Below are positions 16,679 through 25,761 of a stretch of 51,540 nt of DNA, in pieces. The first letter of the stretch is position 1, and each line of letters begins with the position of its first letter. A program made the position numbers and the translations under genes. The stretch covers positions 1 to 51,540 of the forward strand of contig JAYTOM010000426.1 of NCBI GenBank assembly GCA_043747765.1. Reading direction: 5' to 3'. The DNA is from WLMZ01 sp043747765. GTDB lineage: Bacteria; Actinomycetota; Acidimicrobiia; Acidimicrobiales; Ilumatobacteraceae. Below the pieces are notes generated by a model, which was not told where the DNA came from, did no database searches, and saw only the letters and a program-made list of their open reading frames with translations.

Positions 16679-16721
16679 GGTGTCGTTGCGCTGCACGCTG
16701 CAGCACAACGACACCGAGACA
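16673..16721. terminator. Long hairpin between convergent genes, probable bidirectional terminator
   Basis: A perfect 16-bp stem, TGTCTCGGTGTCGTTG paired with its complement at 16706-16721, is capped after one mismatch by a 6-bp stem GCTGCA/TGCAGC with a CGC loop. A second small hairpin GCCG-AAAT-CGGC follows at 16722-16733. No T-run flanks it on either strand, so a classical intrinsic terminator is not proven, but its place between convergent gene ends fits termination. Confidence 0.6.
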
Positions 16722-16757
16722 GCCGAAATCGGCGGGTCCGACCACTGGACGAGCCGG

Positions 16758-18209
16758 TCAGGTCAGGGGCGTGAAGTTGGTGACCAGATCGATCAGCAGG
16801 CGGGTGCCGTAGCCGGTTGCACCCTTGGCCAGCCAGCCGTCGTCGCTGTCCATCTTCATCGTGCCGGCCATGTCGATGTGCGCCCACGGGACGTCGTTGG
16901 TGAACTCGTCGAGGAACAATGACGCCGTGATCGTGCCGGCGAGTGGTCCGCCGATGTTGCGCATGTCGGCCACGTTGCTGTCGAGGAACTTGCGGTACTG
17001 CCTGGCCAGCGGCAACTGCCACGTTGGTTCGTCAGCGCGCGCTCCGGCGGCACGAACCTGATCGATCCACGATTGGTTGTTGCCGAGGACGCCCGCCATC
17101 CGGTCGCCCAGCGCGCTGATCACGGCCCCGGTCAGTGTGCAGATGTCGACCAGCGCGTCGGGCTTCGACTCGGCCCCGAGCGACAGACCGTCGGCGAGAA
17201 CCAAGCGACCTTCCGCGTCCGTGTTGTGGATCTCGACCGTCTTGCCATTGCGCATCGTCAACACGTCGCCGAGTTTGAGCGCACTGCCGGACGGCATGTT
17301 GTCGGTGCACATCAGGTAGCCGGTGACCGCAGTCCTGCAGTCGAGAGCGGCCAATGCACCGAGCGTTGCCAGCACGGCCGCTGCGCCGCTCATGTCCATC
17401 TTCATCGATGCATGCGACGGATCGCTCGGCTTGAGGCTGATGCCACCGGAGTCGTACGTGATGCCCTTGCCGACCAGCACGACGTGGCCGATCGGGTTGT
17501 CCGGCGTGTACGTCAGACGGACCATGCGCGGCGGCTCGGTGCTTCCGGCATTGACGCCGACGATGCCGCCACAGCCCATTGCCTGCAACTGGTCCTTGTT
17601 GAACACCTCGACGCCGAGGTTTGCTGCTGTCGCGACTTCGACGGCCCGGTCCGCCAGCTTGCGCGCCGTGAGGTAGGCCGGCGGCATGTTCGCCAGTTCG
17701 CGAGCGAGGTTGGCTGCGTCTGCCGTGACCGTTCCCCGGTCCGCACCGGTCCTGGCACCAGCGAGCCGCGTGGAGCCAACGACGATCGACAGCGCTTGCA
17801 CGGGCGACCCGGTCTTGTCGTTCTTCTGCCCGACGTAGCGGTAGTTGGCGAGGGCGACACCTTCGACGACGGCCTTGGCCGCCGCGACAGGGTCGATGCC
17901 GGCCACGTCGGCCAGCGTGGTTGCCAAGCGTGCTCGCTTGCCGGCGGCGCGAGCGAACGTTGCCGCCGCATTGCGCAGACCGTTCTCGGTCAACTCGGAC
18001 GGCTTGCCGATACCGATTGCAATCTGTGCTGGACCGTCATCCGACGGGACGACCAACGTCTGACCGGCCTTGCCCTCGAACCCGTTCGCCGTCAGGGCTT
18101 TCCGGCTGAGGCCGAGCGACTTCGGGACAGCGCCAGTCGTCCCGACAGGTACACCCGATGCATCGATTGCTTTCGGGGTGGAGCGAACGACTTCGATGGT
18201 GAGGGTCAC
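16758..18209 (-). CDS. pepA: Leucyl aminopeptidase, M17 family
   Basis: A 483-residue cytosolic dinuclear-zinc aminopeptidase that removes N-terminal residues from peptides. The N-terminal macro-like domain is about 1-160. The catalytic domain has VGKGITYDSGGISLKP (metal Lys/Asp), MKMDMSGAAAV, the signature NTDAEGRLVLAD and GDRMAGVLGNN. The bicarbonate-site Arg is in the signature. Length is normal for the family. It stands alone; its promoter region (18210-18350) is shared with the divergent YceI gene. Confidence 0.95.
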   Translation of the reverse strand: MTLTIEVVRSTPKAIDASGVPVGTTGAVPKSLGLSRKALTANGFEGKAGQTLVVPSDDGPAQIAIGIGKPSELTENGLRNAAATFARAAGKRARLATTLADVAGIDPVAAAKAVVEGVALANYRYVGQKNDKTGSPVQALSIVVGSTRLAGARTGADRGTVTADAANLARELANMPPAYLTARKLADRAVEVATAANLGVEVFNKDQLQAMGCGGIVGVNAGSTEPPRMVRLTYTPDNPIGHVVLVGKGITYDSGGISLKPSDPSHASMKMDMSGAAAVLATLGALAALDCRTAVTGYLMCTDNMPSGSALKLGDVLTMRNGKTVEIHNTDAEGRLVLADGLSLGAESKPDALVDICTLTGAVISALGDRMAGVLGNNQSWIDQVRAAGARADEPTWQLPLARQYRKFLDSNVADMRNIGGPLAGTITASLFLDEFTNDVPWAHIDMAGTMKMDSDDGWLAKGATGYGTRLLIDLVTNFTPLT

Positions 18210-18350
18210 CTGGTCAGGTTACCGACACAGGTTCTGCTGCCGGTGCGGGTCCGACTCTCGCCGGACTCTTCCGCTGCTGACGTTGAAACGTTGCTTGAGA
18301 GCACAAGAATACGGCGAACCGAATTGGCCTTCGGGCCGCAGGAGATGATC

Positions 18351-19148
18351 ATGCGTAACAAACTCTGGCTGAAAATCCTCATCGGAGTCGTCGCCGTCGC
18401 CGTCCTCGCGGCAACTGCGGGCCCCTTCGTCTACATCCACTTCATCAAGAAGGACGCTCCCAAGACCGTCGAGACCCAGGGCCTGCCGACCCGGTCCAGC
18501 AGTGACACAGCGATCACCGTCCCAAGCAGCACCGTCCCAAGCAGCACCGTCACGACGACGGCCGTGACCACTGCGGCCGCAGCGACATCGACCACGGCAT
18601 CCTTAGCGACGGGCGCTGCCGAGAACTACACGCTGACGATGTCCGCCGACATCGCCAAGAACTACGTCGGCTATCGCGTCACGGAAGTCTTGTTCGGACA
18701 GCACACCCAAGGGGTCGGCCGGACGACCAAGGTCACCGGATCGCTCAGCCTGGCCGGAGCCGCGATCACCGCCGCTGAATTCACGGTCGACATGACGACG
18801 CTGAAGTCCGACGAGGACAATCGTGATCGCAAGTTCCAGGGCGAGATCATGCAGACCAGCACCTACCCGACGGCGACGTTCACGATCACCAAGCCGATCG
18901 AACTCGGTTCGGTTCCTGCCGACGGCACACAGATCACGGCCTCGGCAACTGGCGACCTGACTCTGCACGGTGTGACCAAGTCGGTCACGCTCGAGGTCAA
19001 GACCCAGCGCAACGGCAACATCGTCGACGTCCTCGGATCGACCAATGTGAAGTTCGCCGACTACAAGATCAACAACCCGTCCAACGGTGCGGTCACCACC
19101 GAGGACAATGGCACGATCGAATTCCTGCTCGCGTTCACCAAGAGCTGA
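18351..19148 (+). CDS. Membrane-anchored YceI family protein
   Basis: A 265-residue protein with an N-terminal membrane segment (about 7-30, ILIGVVAVAVLAATAGPFVY), a Ser/Thr/Ala-rich linker (55-90) containing the duplicated VPSST, and an extracellular YceI lipocalin-like barrel (about 92-265). YceI barrels bind isoprenoid or other lipids. Barrel marks are FGQHTQGVGRTTKVTGSLS, DNRDRKFQGEIM, YPTATFTI and DLTLHGVTKSV. ATG at 18351 was preferred because GGAG lies 6 nt upstream; the in-frame ATG at 18345 is too close to it. The linker duplication is a 15-bp DNA repeat at 18516-18545. Confidence 0.9.
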   Translation: MRNKLWLKILIGVVAVAVLAATAGPFVYIHFIKKDAPKTVETQGLPTRSSSDTAITVPSSTVPSSTVTTTAVTTAAAATSTTASLATGAAENYTLTMSADIAKNYVGYRVTEVLFGQHTQGVGRTTKVTGSLSLAGAAITAAEFTVDMTTLKSDEDNRDRKFQGEIMQTSTYPTATFTITKPIELGSVPADGTQITASATGDLTLHGVTKSVTLEVKTQRNGNIVDVLGSTNVKFADYKINNPSNGAVTTEDNGTIEFLLAFTKS

Positions 19149-19161
19149 GCCAGCACCGCCC

Positions 19162-19237
19162 GAGCGTCAAAGACCCGAGCGTCAAAGACCCGGGCGTCAA
19201 AGACACGGGCGTCGAAGAACCTGGGCGTCAGAGACCT
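19162..19237. repeat. 15-bp tandem repeat, about five copies, spanning the SDR stop codon
   Basis: Units GAGCGTCAAAGACCC at 19162 and 19177, diverged copies at 19192 and 19207, and a last copy near 19223. The TCA at 19228-19230 in the last copy is the reverse-strand stop of the SDR gene at 19228-20184; the other copies lie downstream of that stop. Confidence 0.9.
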
Positions 19238-20184
19238 GTCGGGCGGTTGACGAAGCGGTGAGCCTGCGGCGAGAAGAACCATCCGCCGCCGGCTTTGGTG
19301 CCACCGTCGACCGGAATGTTGTGGCCCGTCACGAATCCGGATTGGTCGCTGGCCAGGAACAGCGCGACCCGGGCCTGGTCTTCGGGCCAGCCGGCTCGAC
19401 CAACGGGCGCCCACGACGCCCAGAGGTGTTCGTCGTCCTCACCCCCGGTGATGTAGTCGACCTGTGAGGTCTGGGTCAGGTCCGGCCCGATGCCGTTGAC
19501 CCGGATCCCGTGCCGGCCCATCGTCACGGCAAGGCACGTCGTGAAGTGCGCGAGCGCACCCTTCATCGCTCCGTACACCGGATCGCCCGGGTACCCGCGC
19601 ATGCCTTCGACCGAATGAACGTTGACGATCGAACCCGCGTTGTGCTCGATCATCGATCCGATGAAGGCGTGTGTCATGGACAGCGCGTGTCCGATGTTGA
19701 TGTCGTACATTGCCTTCCAGGACTCGGCGTTCGAGTCGGGAAAACGCACCAGCGGTCGATAGTCGCCGACGTTGTTGACGAGCACGTCGACTCGGCCATG
19801 GGTTTCCAACACGGTCGCAGCGAATGCCCGAGCGGCCGCATCGTCGGTCACATCGACCGCGTGGGCCCGTGCCGAACCGCCGGCCAGATGGATCGCGCTC
19901 TCCGCAGCGGCTGCGCGCTCGGCATCGATCTCGGCGATCTCGACGATCGCACCGTGTTGCGCGAACAGCTCGGCAATACCTCGGCCGATCCCGACACCCC
20001 CGCCGGTGACGACGGCGATCTTGCCGTCGAGAAGGCGGTTCCAGTCGGCGATCGGAGTGACATTCGTCGATTGCTGCGTCGATTGCCGCGTCGATTGCCG
20101 CGTCGGCGCCTGTGTCGATTGCTGCGTCGGTGTCACCGTGGAGGCTGCGGTTGTCTGCGTTGCGTCGGTACTCATGTCGGACAT
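19228..20184 (-). CDS. SDR family oxidoreductase with repeat-derived N-terminal extension
   Basis: A 318-residue classical SDR. Residues 1-45 are a Thr/Gln/Ser-rich low-complexity tail (QQSTQAPTRQSTRQSTQQST) encoded by 12-bp repeats. The Rossmann loop VVTGGGVGIGRG, VNNVGDY, catalytic Ser in NVHSVEG and YGAMK follow. The C-terminus has FVTGHNIPVDGGTKAGGGW. ATG codons at 20184 and 20175 are both usable; the core would start near residue 50, so a shorter start in or after the repeat is possible but no good codon with a ribosome-binding site is seen. The stop lies inside another tandem repeat. The substrate is unknown. Confidence 0.87.
   Translation of the reverse strand: MSDMSTDATQTTAASTVTPTQQSTQAPTRQSTRQSTQQSTNVTPIADWNRLLDGKIAVVTGGGVGIGRGIAELFAQHGAIVEIAEIDAERAAAAESAIHLAGGSARAHAVDVTDDAAARAFAATVLETHGRVDVLVNNVGDYRPLVRFPDSNAESWKAMYDINIGHALSMTHAFIGSMIEHNAGSIVNVHSVEGMRGYPGDPVYGAMKGALAHFTTCLAVTMGRHGIRVNGIGPDLTQTSQVDYITGGEDDEHLWASWAPVGRAGWPEDQARVALFLASDQSGFVTGHNIPVDGGTKAGGGWFFSPQAHRFVNRPTGL
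20065..20136 (-). repeat. 12-bp coding tandem repeat, about six copies
   Basis: Unit CGTCGATTGCTG and variants at 20065, 20077, 20089, 20101, 20113 and 20125, read on the reverse strand as Gln/Ser/Thr-rich four-residue units in the SDR N-terminal tail. Confidence 0.85.
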
Positions 20185-20221
20185 GATCGCATCGTGGTCG
20201 CCGCCACCCGCCACCGCAACG

Positions 20222-20273
20222 GAGTGCCCGACAAGAGTGCCCGACAAGAGTGCCCCGACCACAGTGCCCTACG
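20222..20273. repeat. 13-bp tandem repeat at the end of the ABC transporter gene
   Basis: Unit GAGTGCCCGACAA at 20222 and 20235, a diverged copy at 20248, and a degenerate fourth copy (ACAGTGCCCTACG) at 20261-20273 that holds the CTA (TAG) stop of the ABC gene at 20269. Confidence 0.75.
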
Positions 20274-22056
20274 AGATCGACGCACGTGGGTGTTGGTTAC
20301 GTTCCCACGCGGCGGAGAGGGCTGCGTACTTGCCACCGAACGCGACCAGTTCATCGTGGCTTCCGAGCTCGGCCAGACCTCCCGCATCGACCACCGCGAT
20401 CCGGTCGGCACGGCGGACCGTGGACAGCCGGTGAGCAACCACGACCACGGTTCGGTTCAGCATCAACGATTCCAGCGCATGTTCCACCTCGGCCTCCGTA
20501 CCGGGGTCGAGGTTCGATGTCGCTTCGTCCAACACCAACACGGCCGGGTCCACCAACGCAGCCCTGGCCAGTGCGATCAGCTGACGCTCGCCGGCGGACA
20601 GTCGCGACCCTCTTTCGCGCACCTCGGTGTCGAGGCCTTCGGCGAACGACATGAAATGCTCCAACACGCCGATTGTCGCGAGCGATTGAGCAATTTCGTC
20701 ATCGGTCGCCGATGGTCGGGCGATGCTGAGGTTCTCGCGGATCGTGCCGCTGAACAGGAAACCCTCCTGCGGGACGACGACCACTCGGTTACGCAGCGAG
20801 TGCAGCGTCGCGTCGCGCAGATCCACGCCACCGAACGAGACAGTGCCGGTCGAGGGGTCATACAGGCGAGCCATCAGCTTGGCCAGCGTGCTCTTGCCAG
20901 CGCCGGTCGGACCGACGAGCGCGAGTCGCTCACCGATCCCGACCGTGAGAGTCACGCCCGAGAGCACGGGCCGTCCGGGCACGTACTCGAAGCCGACGCC
21001 GGCGACTGCGACCTCGCCGAGGGTCGGGAGTTCGACGGCGTCCGGCGCTTCGTCCACCTCCGGGACCGTGTCGAGAATGCCATACAACTTCTGCAGCGCG
21101 GCGCCCGCCGACTGCACCGTGTTGTACAGCTGGGAGAGTTGCTGCACGGGCTCGAACAGGCTGCTCAACAGCAGCAAGAACGCCGTGACGACGCCGAGGC
21201 TGACCGAGCCGCGGTGGACGAGCCAGCCGCCGACACCGACCATCCCGGCCGTCGCGATGATGCCGCAGAACTCGACCAGTCCGAAGTACCACATCGAGAT
21301 TCGGATGCTGTGCATGTGCGTGTCGAACAGTGACTGGTTCGTGGCCTGGAAGCGCCGTGACTGCTCCCGCTCGCGTCCGAACGCCTGGATCACGCGCACA
21401 CCGCTGATACCCTCCTGCAGCGCACTGAGGTTGTTGCCGACCCGTTCACGCACCTTCAGGTAGGCCTTGTTCGAGTCGTGCTGGAACCGGATCGAAGCGA
21501 CCACGATGATCGGGAACACCACCAGGACCAGCAGTGTCAGTTCCCAGCTGAGCACGAACAGCAGCGCCAGCGCCATGACCACGAGCAGACCGGCCGACAA
21601 GAACTGCAGCAAGCCGAACTGGATCAGTTCGCCCATCGACTCGACGTCGGCCGTCATCCGCGACACCAGAACACCGGTCTGCTCGCGGTCAAAATACGCC
21701 AGCGCCTGCTTCTGCAGATGATCGAAGACCCTCACCCGCAGATCCCGGAGGAAGCCCTCGCCGGCGCGATTGATGTACACGTATTGCAAACGGGCCAAGA
21801 AGTACGCGGCGATCGTCACCGCGACATATGCGCCGACGGTCATGTCGAGCACATGTCCATCGTGCCCGGAGATGCCGTGGTCGATGCCGTAGCTGACCAG
21901 GACCGGTCCAGCCAATGTCGTGGCCGTCCAGACCGTGACGAGCGTGATCGCGGCGACGATCGTGCGGTGATAGGGCGCGGCGAACTGCCACGAGCGACGA
22001 ATCACCTGACGGGTCGCATCGCGATCGAGCTTGTCCTCTTCACTCAGGGCATTCAT
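20269..22056 (-). CDS. ABC exporter half-transporter, catalytically canonical partner
   Basis: A 595-residue type IV ABC exporter half with six membrane helices (about 30-310) and an ATPase domain (about 350-590). Walker A GPTGAGKST, signature LSAGERQ, Walker B VLVLDEATS with the catalytic Glu, and switch His in VAHRLS are all present. It is paired with the gene 12 bp upstream, which has a degenerate site, so the two probably form an asymmetric heterodimer exporting drugs, lipids or peptides; the cargo is unknown. ATG at 22056 was preferred to a GTG at 22065, which lies closer to the preceding stop and lacks a ribosome-binding site. Confidence 0.92.
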   Translation of the reverse strand: MNALSEEDKLDRDATRQVIRRSWQFAAPYHRTIVAAITLVTVWTATTLAGPVLVSYGIDHGISGHDGHVLDMTVGAYVAVTIAAYFLARLQYVYINRAGEGFLRDLRVRVFDHLQKQALAYFDREQTGVLVSRMTADVESMGELIQFGLLQFLSAGLLVVMALALLFVLSWELTLLVLVVFPIIVVASIRFQHDSNKAYLKVRERVGNNLSALQEGISGVRVIQAFGREREQSRRFQATNQSLFDTHMHSIRISMWYFGLVEFCGIIATAGMVGVGGWLVHRGSVSLGVVTAFLLLLSSLFEPVQQLSQLYNTVQSAGAALQKLYGILDTVPEVDEAPDAVELPTLGEVAVAGVGFEYVPGRPVLSGVTLTVGIGERLALVGPTGAGKSTLAKLMARLYDPSTGTVSFGGVDLRDATLHSLRNRVVVVPQEGFLFSGTIRENLSIARPSATDDEIAQSLATIGVLEHFMSFAEGLDTEVRERGSRLSAGERQLIALARAALVDPAVLVLDEATSNLDPGTEAEVEHALESLMLNRTVVVVAHRLSTVRRADRIAVVDAGGLAELGSHDELVAFGGKYAALSAAWERNQHPRASIS

Positions 22057-22068
22057 CGACCACACGGC

Positions 22069-24048
22069 TCAATCACCGCCGATCGGTTCGTGCATCTGCG
22101 ACTCGATGTCGATGTCGTCGGCGAGCACCGCATACGTGTTGCGGATCGCCTCGGCGCTGACGTTGGCCGGATCGTGGTGATCGACGACAGACGCAGCGAG
22201 CGGATCATCGACATCGGTGTCGTCCGATTCGTTCGCCATCAGGTCGTCGTCCTCGGTGCTGGCCGCCCACGCGGCGAGCACCTCGCGATATTCGGCGTTC
22301 GTCGCCAGCAACTCGTGGTGTGTTCCCTGAGCGGCGATCCGTCCGTCATCCAAGAACAGCACGGTGTCGGCAAGCGCGATGGTTCCCGGCCGATGGGCGA
22401 TGACGATCGTCGTCCGGTCGCGCATCACCGTCGCCATTGCATCACGGATCTCGTGCTCCTTCGACGGATCGACCGCCGAGGTCGCGTCATCGAGGATCAG
22501 CACTCGCGGATCGGCGAGAATCGCCCGGGCGATGGCGATCCGCTGCCGCTGGCCCCCGCTCAAGGAGAAACCACGTTCGCCGAGCAACGTGTTGTACCCC
22601 TCAGGCAGATCGCACACGAAATCATGGGCGCCGGCCAGCTTGGCCGCAGCCTCGATCTGATCGGCGGATGCATCCGGATCGGCAAAGGCGATGTTCGCGG
22701 CGACGGTGTCGTGAAACAACAGGGTGTCCTCGAAGACCACCCCGACGGCATGGCGCAGATCGTTGACGCGCAAGCTGCGCAGGTCACATCCGTCGAGCAG
22801 GATGCTGCCCCGTTGCACGTCGTAGAACCGTAGGAGCAGGCGCGTCACGGTCGACTTACCGCTGCCGGTGGCACCGACGATGGCGACCGACGTACCACCC
22901 GGAATGCGGACATCGAACCGGTCGAGAACCACGCGTTCGGCGTCGTACCCGAACGTGACGTTGCCGAAGACGAGTGAGCCACGTCCCTCATCGGTGCCGA
23001 CAGCCGGCAGGGTGGCCGGAATCTCAGGATCCGTCACCTCGCTGGCGGTGGCCAACACCTGCTGGACGCGCTGCAGGGCCACCGCAGCGCGTTGTCCGGT
23101 GGCCAGGGTCATGCCGATGTTCCGCATCGGGTAGATCAGCAGCAGAACGCTGGCGTTGAACTGGATCAATTGGCCAATGGTCATCTGACCGTCGAGGACA
23201 CGATGCCCACCGATCCCGAGAACGAGGATCAGACCGATCGACGGCAGGATGTCGATTGCCGGCAGGAAGCGCGCCCGGATCCGTGCTGCATCCAGCGAGA
23301 CGCTGCGGATCTGGTCGGCTTGCTTTCCGAGCTTGGCGGCCTGCACCCCTTCGGCACCGAAACCCTTGACCACCCGAACACCGGACACGCTCTCTTCAAC
23401 CACCGTCGCCAACGCTGCCTGACGGACCTGGACGGCCATCACGGCCGGATGGATCGTGGTGCTGAACCGTCGCGCCGAGAAGTTGACGAACGGCAGCGGT
23501 GCAAGGGCGAACAGGGCCAGCAACGGATCGCTGTAGACGAGCAGAATCAAGATCGCGATCAGCTGGAACAGGTTGCTGATCACCAGCGGGATCATCACGA
23601 CGAACGCCTGCAACTGCTGCAGGTCGCTCGATGCGCGGCTCATCAGCTGACCCGTTTGGGCGTGATCGTGATAGCCGACGTGCAGGCCGAGGATGTGATT
23701 GTACAACCGCTCGCGCAGACGCGATTCGGTGGTCCTGCTCTCGCGGAAGGCGAGCCACCGCCGCCAACCGGTGAACACACCCGCGACGACGCCGACCGCG
23801 CCGATGATCAGCGACCACTTCAGCAGCGATTCTTCGTGGGTGATGCCCCGGTCGATACCGAGCCTGATCAATGTCGGGATCGAGACCTTCGCGGCGGCCC
23901 ATCCAATGCCGACCAATACGCCGGCGATCAACCCTCGCTTCTGTTCGGCGAGAACTCCGGTCAGCAGGCGCCAAGGGGTCCGTTCGGCAACAGGTTGGTC
24001 CTGCGCCGGTTCCCCCACTTGGCTGCCCCCCACGATCGCGTCCGACAT
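22069..24048 (-). CDS. ABC exporter half-transporter, degenerate-site partner
   Basis: A 659-residue ABC exporter half: a short acidic-polar N-terminus, six membrane helices (about 30-310), an ATPase domain (about 360-600) and an extra acidic C-terminal tail of about 50 residues (DDDLMANESDDTDVDDP). Walker A is GATGSGKST and signature LSGGQRQ, but Walker B reads VLILDDATS, with Asp where the catalytic Glu should be. This is the pattern of heterodimeric exporters of the TM287/288 or BmrCD kind. It is followed after 12 bp by the canonical partner. ATG at 24048 (MSDAIVGGS) was chosen; a longer frame runs into a minisatellite. Confidence 0.92.
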   Translation of the reverse strand: MSDAIVGGSQVGEPAQDQPVAERTPWRLLTGVLAEQKRGLIAGVLVGIGWAAAKVSIPTLIRLGIDRGITHEESLLKWSLIIGAVGVVAGVFTGWRRWLAFRESRTTESRLRERLYNHILGLHVGYHDHAQTGQLMSRASSDLQQLQAFVVMIPLVISNLFQLIAILILLVYSDPLLALFALAPLPFVNFSARRFSTTIHPAVMAVQVRQAALATVVEESVSGVRVVKGFGAEGVQAAKLGKQADQIRSVSLDAARIRARFLPAIDILPSIGLILVLGIGGHRVLDGQMTIGQLIQFNASVLLLIYPMRNIGMTLATGQRAAVALQRVQQVLATASEVTDPEIPATLPAVGTDEGRGSLVFGNVTFGYDAERVVLDRFDVRIPGGTSVAIVGATGSGKSTVTRLLLRFYDVQRGSILLDGCDLRSLRVNDLRHAVGVVFEDTLLFHDTVAANIAFADPDASADQIEAAAKLAGAHDFVCDLPEGYNTLLGERGFSLSGGQRQRIAIARAILADPRVLILDDATSAVDPSKEHEIRDAMATVMRDRTTIVIAHRPGTIALADTVLFLDDGRIAAQGTHHELLATNAEYREVLAAWAASTEDDDLMANESDDTDVDDPLAASVVDHHDPANVSAEAIRNTYAVLADDIDIESQMHEPIGGD

Positions 24049-24091
24049 CGCCGCTGATGTCCGATGTCGAAGGATAGTTCGACCGTTCGAC

Positions 24092-24143
24092 GATGGTCGT
24101 GTCCAGTAGTCGTGTCCAGTAGTCGTGTCCAATGGTCGTGTCC
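24092..24143. repeat. 13-bp tandem repeat in divergent promoter region
   Basis: Four units of the form NNTNGTCGTGTCC at 24092, 24105, 24118 and 24131 (two are identical, AGTAGTCGTGTCC), with a partial fifth. They lie between the ABC operon start and the GlsB gene, where promoters for both directions must sit. Confidence 0.9.
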
Positions 24144-24196
24144 AATGGTCGGCTCAAACTGCCGCACAACCCATTCGTCTGCCGTAACGTTGTGTC

Positions 24197-24469
24197 ATGG
24201 GCATCGTTGCATGGATCGTGGTCGGTCTGGTCGCCGGAGGTCTGGCGAGGTGGATCACCAACGACGATCGCAGTGGATGCATCTACACGATGATCGTCGG
24301 GGTCCTCGGCGCACTGATCGGGGGCGCACTGATGAACGCCGCCGGTGACTCAGGCATCAATCATTTCGGACTGCGCTCGATCCTGGTTGCAGCACTGGGA
24401 GCAATCCTGCTCCTGCTCGTCCTGCAGGCTCTCGGTGGGCGCAGCCGCCGGACCCGTCGCCATCGCTGA
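24197..24469 (+). CDS. GlsB/YeaQ/YmgE family stress-response membrane protein
   Basis: A 90-residue inner-membrane protein with three hydrophobic helices, of the transglycosylase-associated protein family. Typical marks are the first helix IVVGLVAGGLARWI, the central MIVGVLGALIGGAL, and a last helix ending in a basic tail RSRRTRRHR. Members are often induced by general stress; the function is unknown. It is divergent from the ABC exporter and 20 bp upstream of an acyl-CoA dehydrogenase, with which it may be cotranscribed only by position. Confidence 0.88.
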   Translation: MGIVAWIVVGLVAGGLARWITNDDRSGCIYTMIVGVLGALIGGALMNAAGDSGINHFGLRSILVAALGAILLLLVLQALGGRSRRTRRHR

Positions 24470-24489
24470 CACCGTTCTACAGTTCGTCA

Positions 24490-25746
24490 ATGGCTGATAT
24501 CTCCGCTGAGCAAGTCACGACCGAAGTCAAGCAATGGGTCACCGACGCCTGGGACCCTGAGCTGACGGTGGCCGAGTGGTGGAAGCGGCTCGCGGCGAGC
24601 GGATACGCGGCGCCGATGCTGCCCGAGAACTTGGGCGGCCGTGGCTATCCCCGGCACCTCGCCACCCTGGTCTCCAATGTGCTCGGCGAACACGGCGTCG
24701 TCGGACCTCCCGGTGGACTCGGTCTGATGTTGGCGGCACCGACGATCGCCGTCCATGGTTCACCCGAACAGCAGGCCGAACACATCCCGCCGATCCTCGA
24801 CGGGACCAATGCGTGGTGCCAGTTGTTCAGCGAGCCAGGCGCCGGATCAGACCTCGCCGGTCTCGGCACGAAAGCCGAACGGGACGGCGACGAATACGTC
24901 ATCACCGGCCAGAAGGTGTGGACGAGCGGCGGCCAGATCGCGAACTGGGGCATGCTCATCGCGCGCACGAATCCAGATGCGCCGAAGCACCAGGGCATAT
25001 CCTATTTCGCATTTCAGATGGACCAGCCCGGTGTCGAAGTACGACCGCTGCGGGAGATGACCGGTCGGGCGATGTTCAACGAGGTCTTCATCGACGAAGC
25101 ACGCGTCCCCATCGCCAATCTCATCGGAGGACTCAACAACGGTTGGGCCGTTGCCAACACGACATTGATGGTCGAGCGAGCCAGCCTCGGTAGTGGCGGC
25201 GGAGGCGGTGGCGGACTGGGTTCGGCGTTGCCCGGTCCGGTCGCTGGCCAGCTCGGCCGTCGGGTCGGCGATTTCGTCGCCGTGCGCGGCGGGGCTGCGA
25301 ACAGTGTCGCCGGCGCAGGCAGCGTGAAGCAATTCAGTGCGCTCGCCCGCCAGCTCGGCGTCATCGACGATCCAACGATTCGTCAGGGACTGGCCGAGTT
25401 GTACACCCTCGGCGAGGTCGGCAAGTGGAATCTGATGCGGGCCCGCAGTGGACAGCAGAGCACCAAGGTCGAGGGCAATTTGGCCAAACTGCTCGGCACG
25501 CACACCTTGCGTCGGGCCCGCGAAATCGCCAATCACATCATCGGCGCGCAGGGAATGCTGTGGGGGCCCGACACGCTGTCGAACGGCTCGATTCAGGAGA
25601 TGACGGTCTTCTCCCCAGGTCCCGCGATCTACGGCGGCACCGATCAGATTCAGAAGAACATCGTCAGCGAGCGTGGCCTCGGCCTACCGAAGGAGCCGGG
25701 CGATTTCCGGACAACTCCCTTCAAGGATCTGCCCAAGAACGGCTGA
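24490..25746 (+). CDS. Acyl-CoA dehydrogenase family protein
   Basis: A 418-residue FAD-dependent acyl-CoA dehydrogenase acting in alpha,beta-oxidation of an acyl-CoA. The N-terminal helical domain includes LPENLGGRGYP; the beta domain has QLFSEPGAGSDLAGLGTKA and VWTSGGQIANWGMLIARTN across FAD contacts; the C-terminal helices include IHGAQ-like IIGAQGMLWGP and IYGGTDQIQKNIVSERGLG. A glycine run lies near residue 240. In the motif equivalent to YEGT of classical enzymes the Glu is replaced by Gly, so the base would come from elsewhere. A related enzyme sits at 46166. Confidence 0.93.
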   Translation: MADISAEQVTTEVKQWVTDAWDPELTVAEWWKRLAASGYAAPMLPENLGGRGYPRHLATLVSNVLGEHGVVGPPGGLGLMLAAPTIAVHGSPEQQAEHIPPILDGTNAWCQLFSEPGAGSDLAGLGTKAERDGDEYVITGQKVWTSGGQIANWGMLIARTNPDAPKHQGISYFAFQMDQPGVEVRPLREMTGRAMFNEVFIDEARVPIANLIGGLNNGWAVANTTLMVERASLGSGGGGGGGLGSALPGPVAGQLGRRVGDFVAVRGGAANSVAGAGSVKQFSALARQLGVIDDPTIRQGLAELYTLGEVGKWNLMRARSGQQSTKVEGNLAKLLGTHTLRRAREIANHIIGAQGMLWGPDTLSNGSIQEMTVFSPGPAIYGGTDQIQKNIVSERGLGLPKEPGDFRTTPFKDLPKNG

Positions 25747-25761
25747 AATTCAGCGGGCCGC

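Noticed and set aside
19162..19237. Possible CRISPR-like array
   Set aside because: Units are 15 bp and directly abutting, without spacers, and no cas gene is present.
19510..21333. A 607-codon plus-strand frame opposite the SDR and ABC genes
   Set aside because: Shadow of high-GC coding sequence on the other strand; no motifs.
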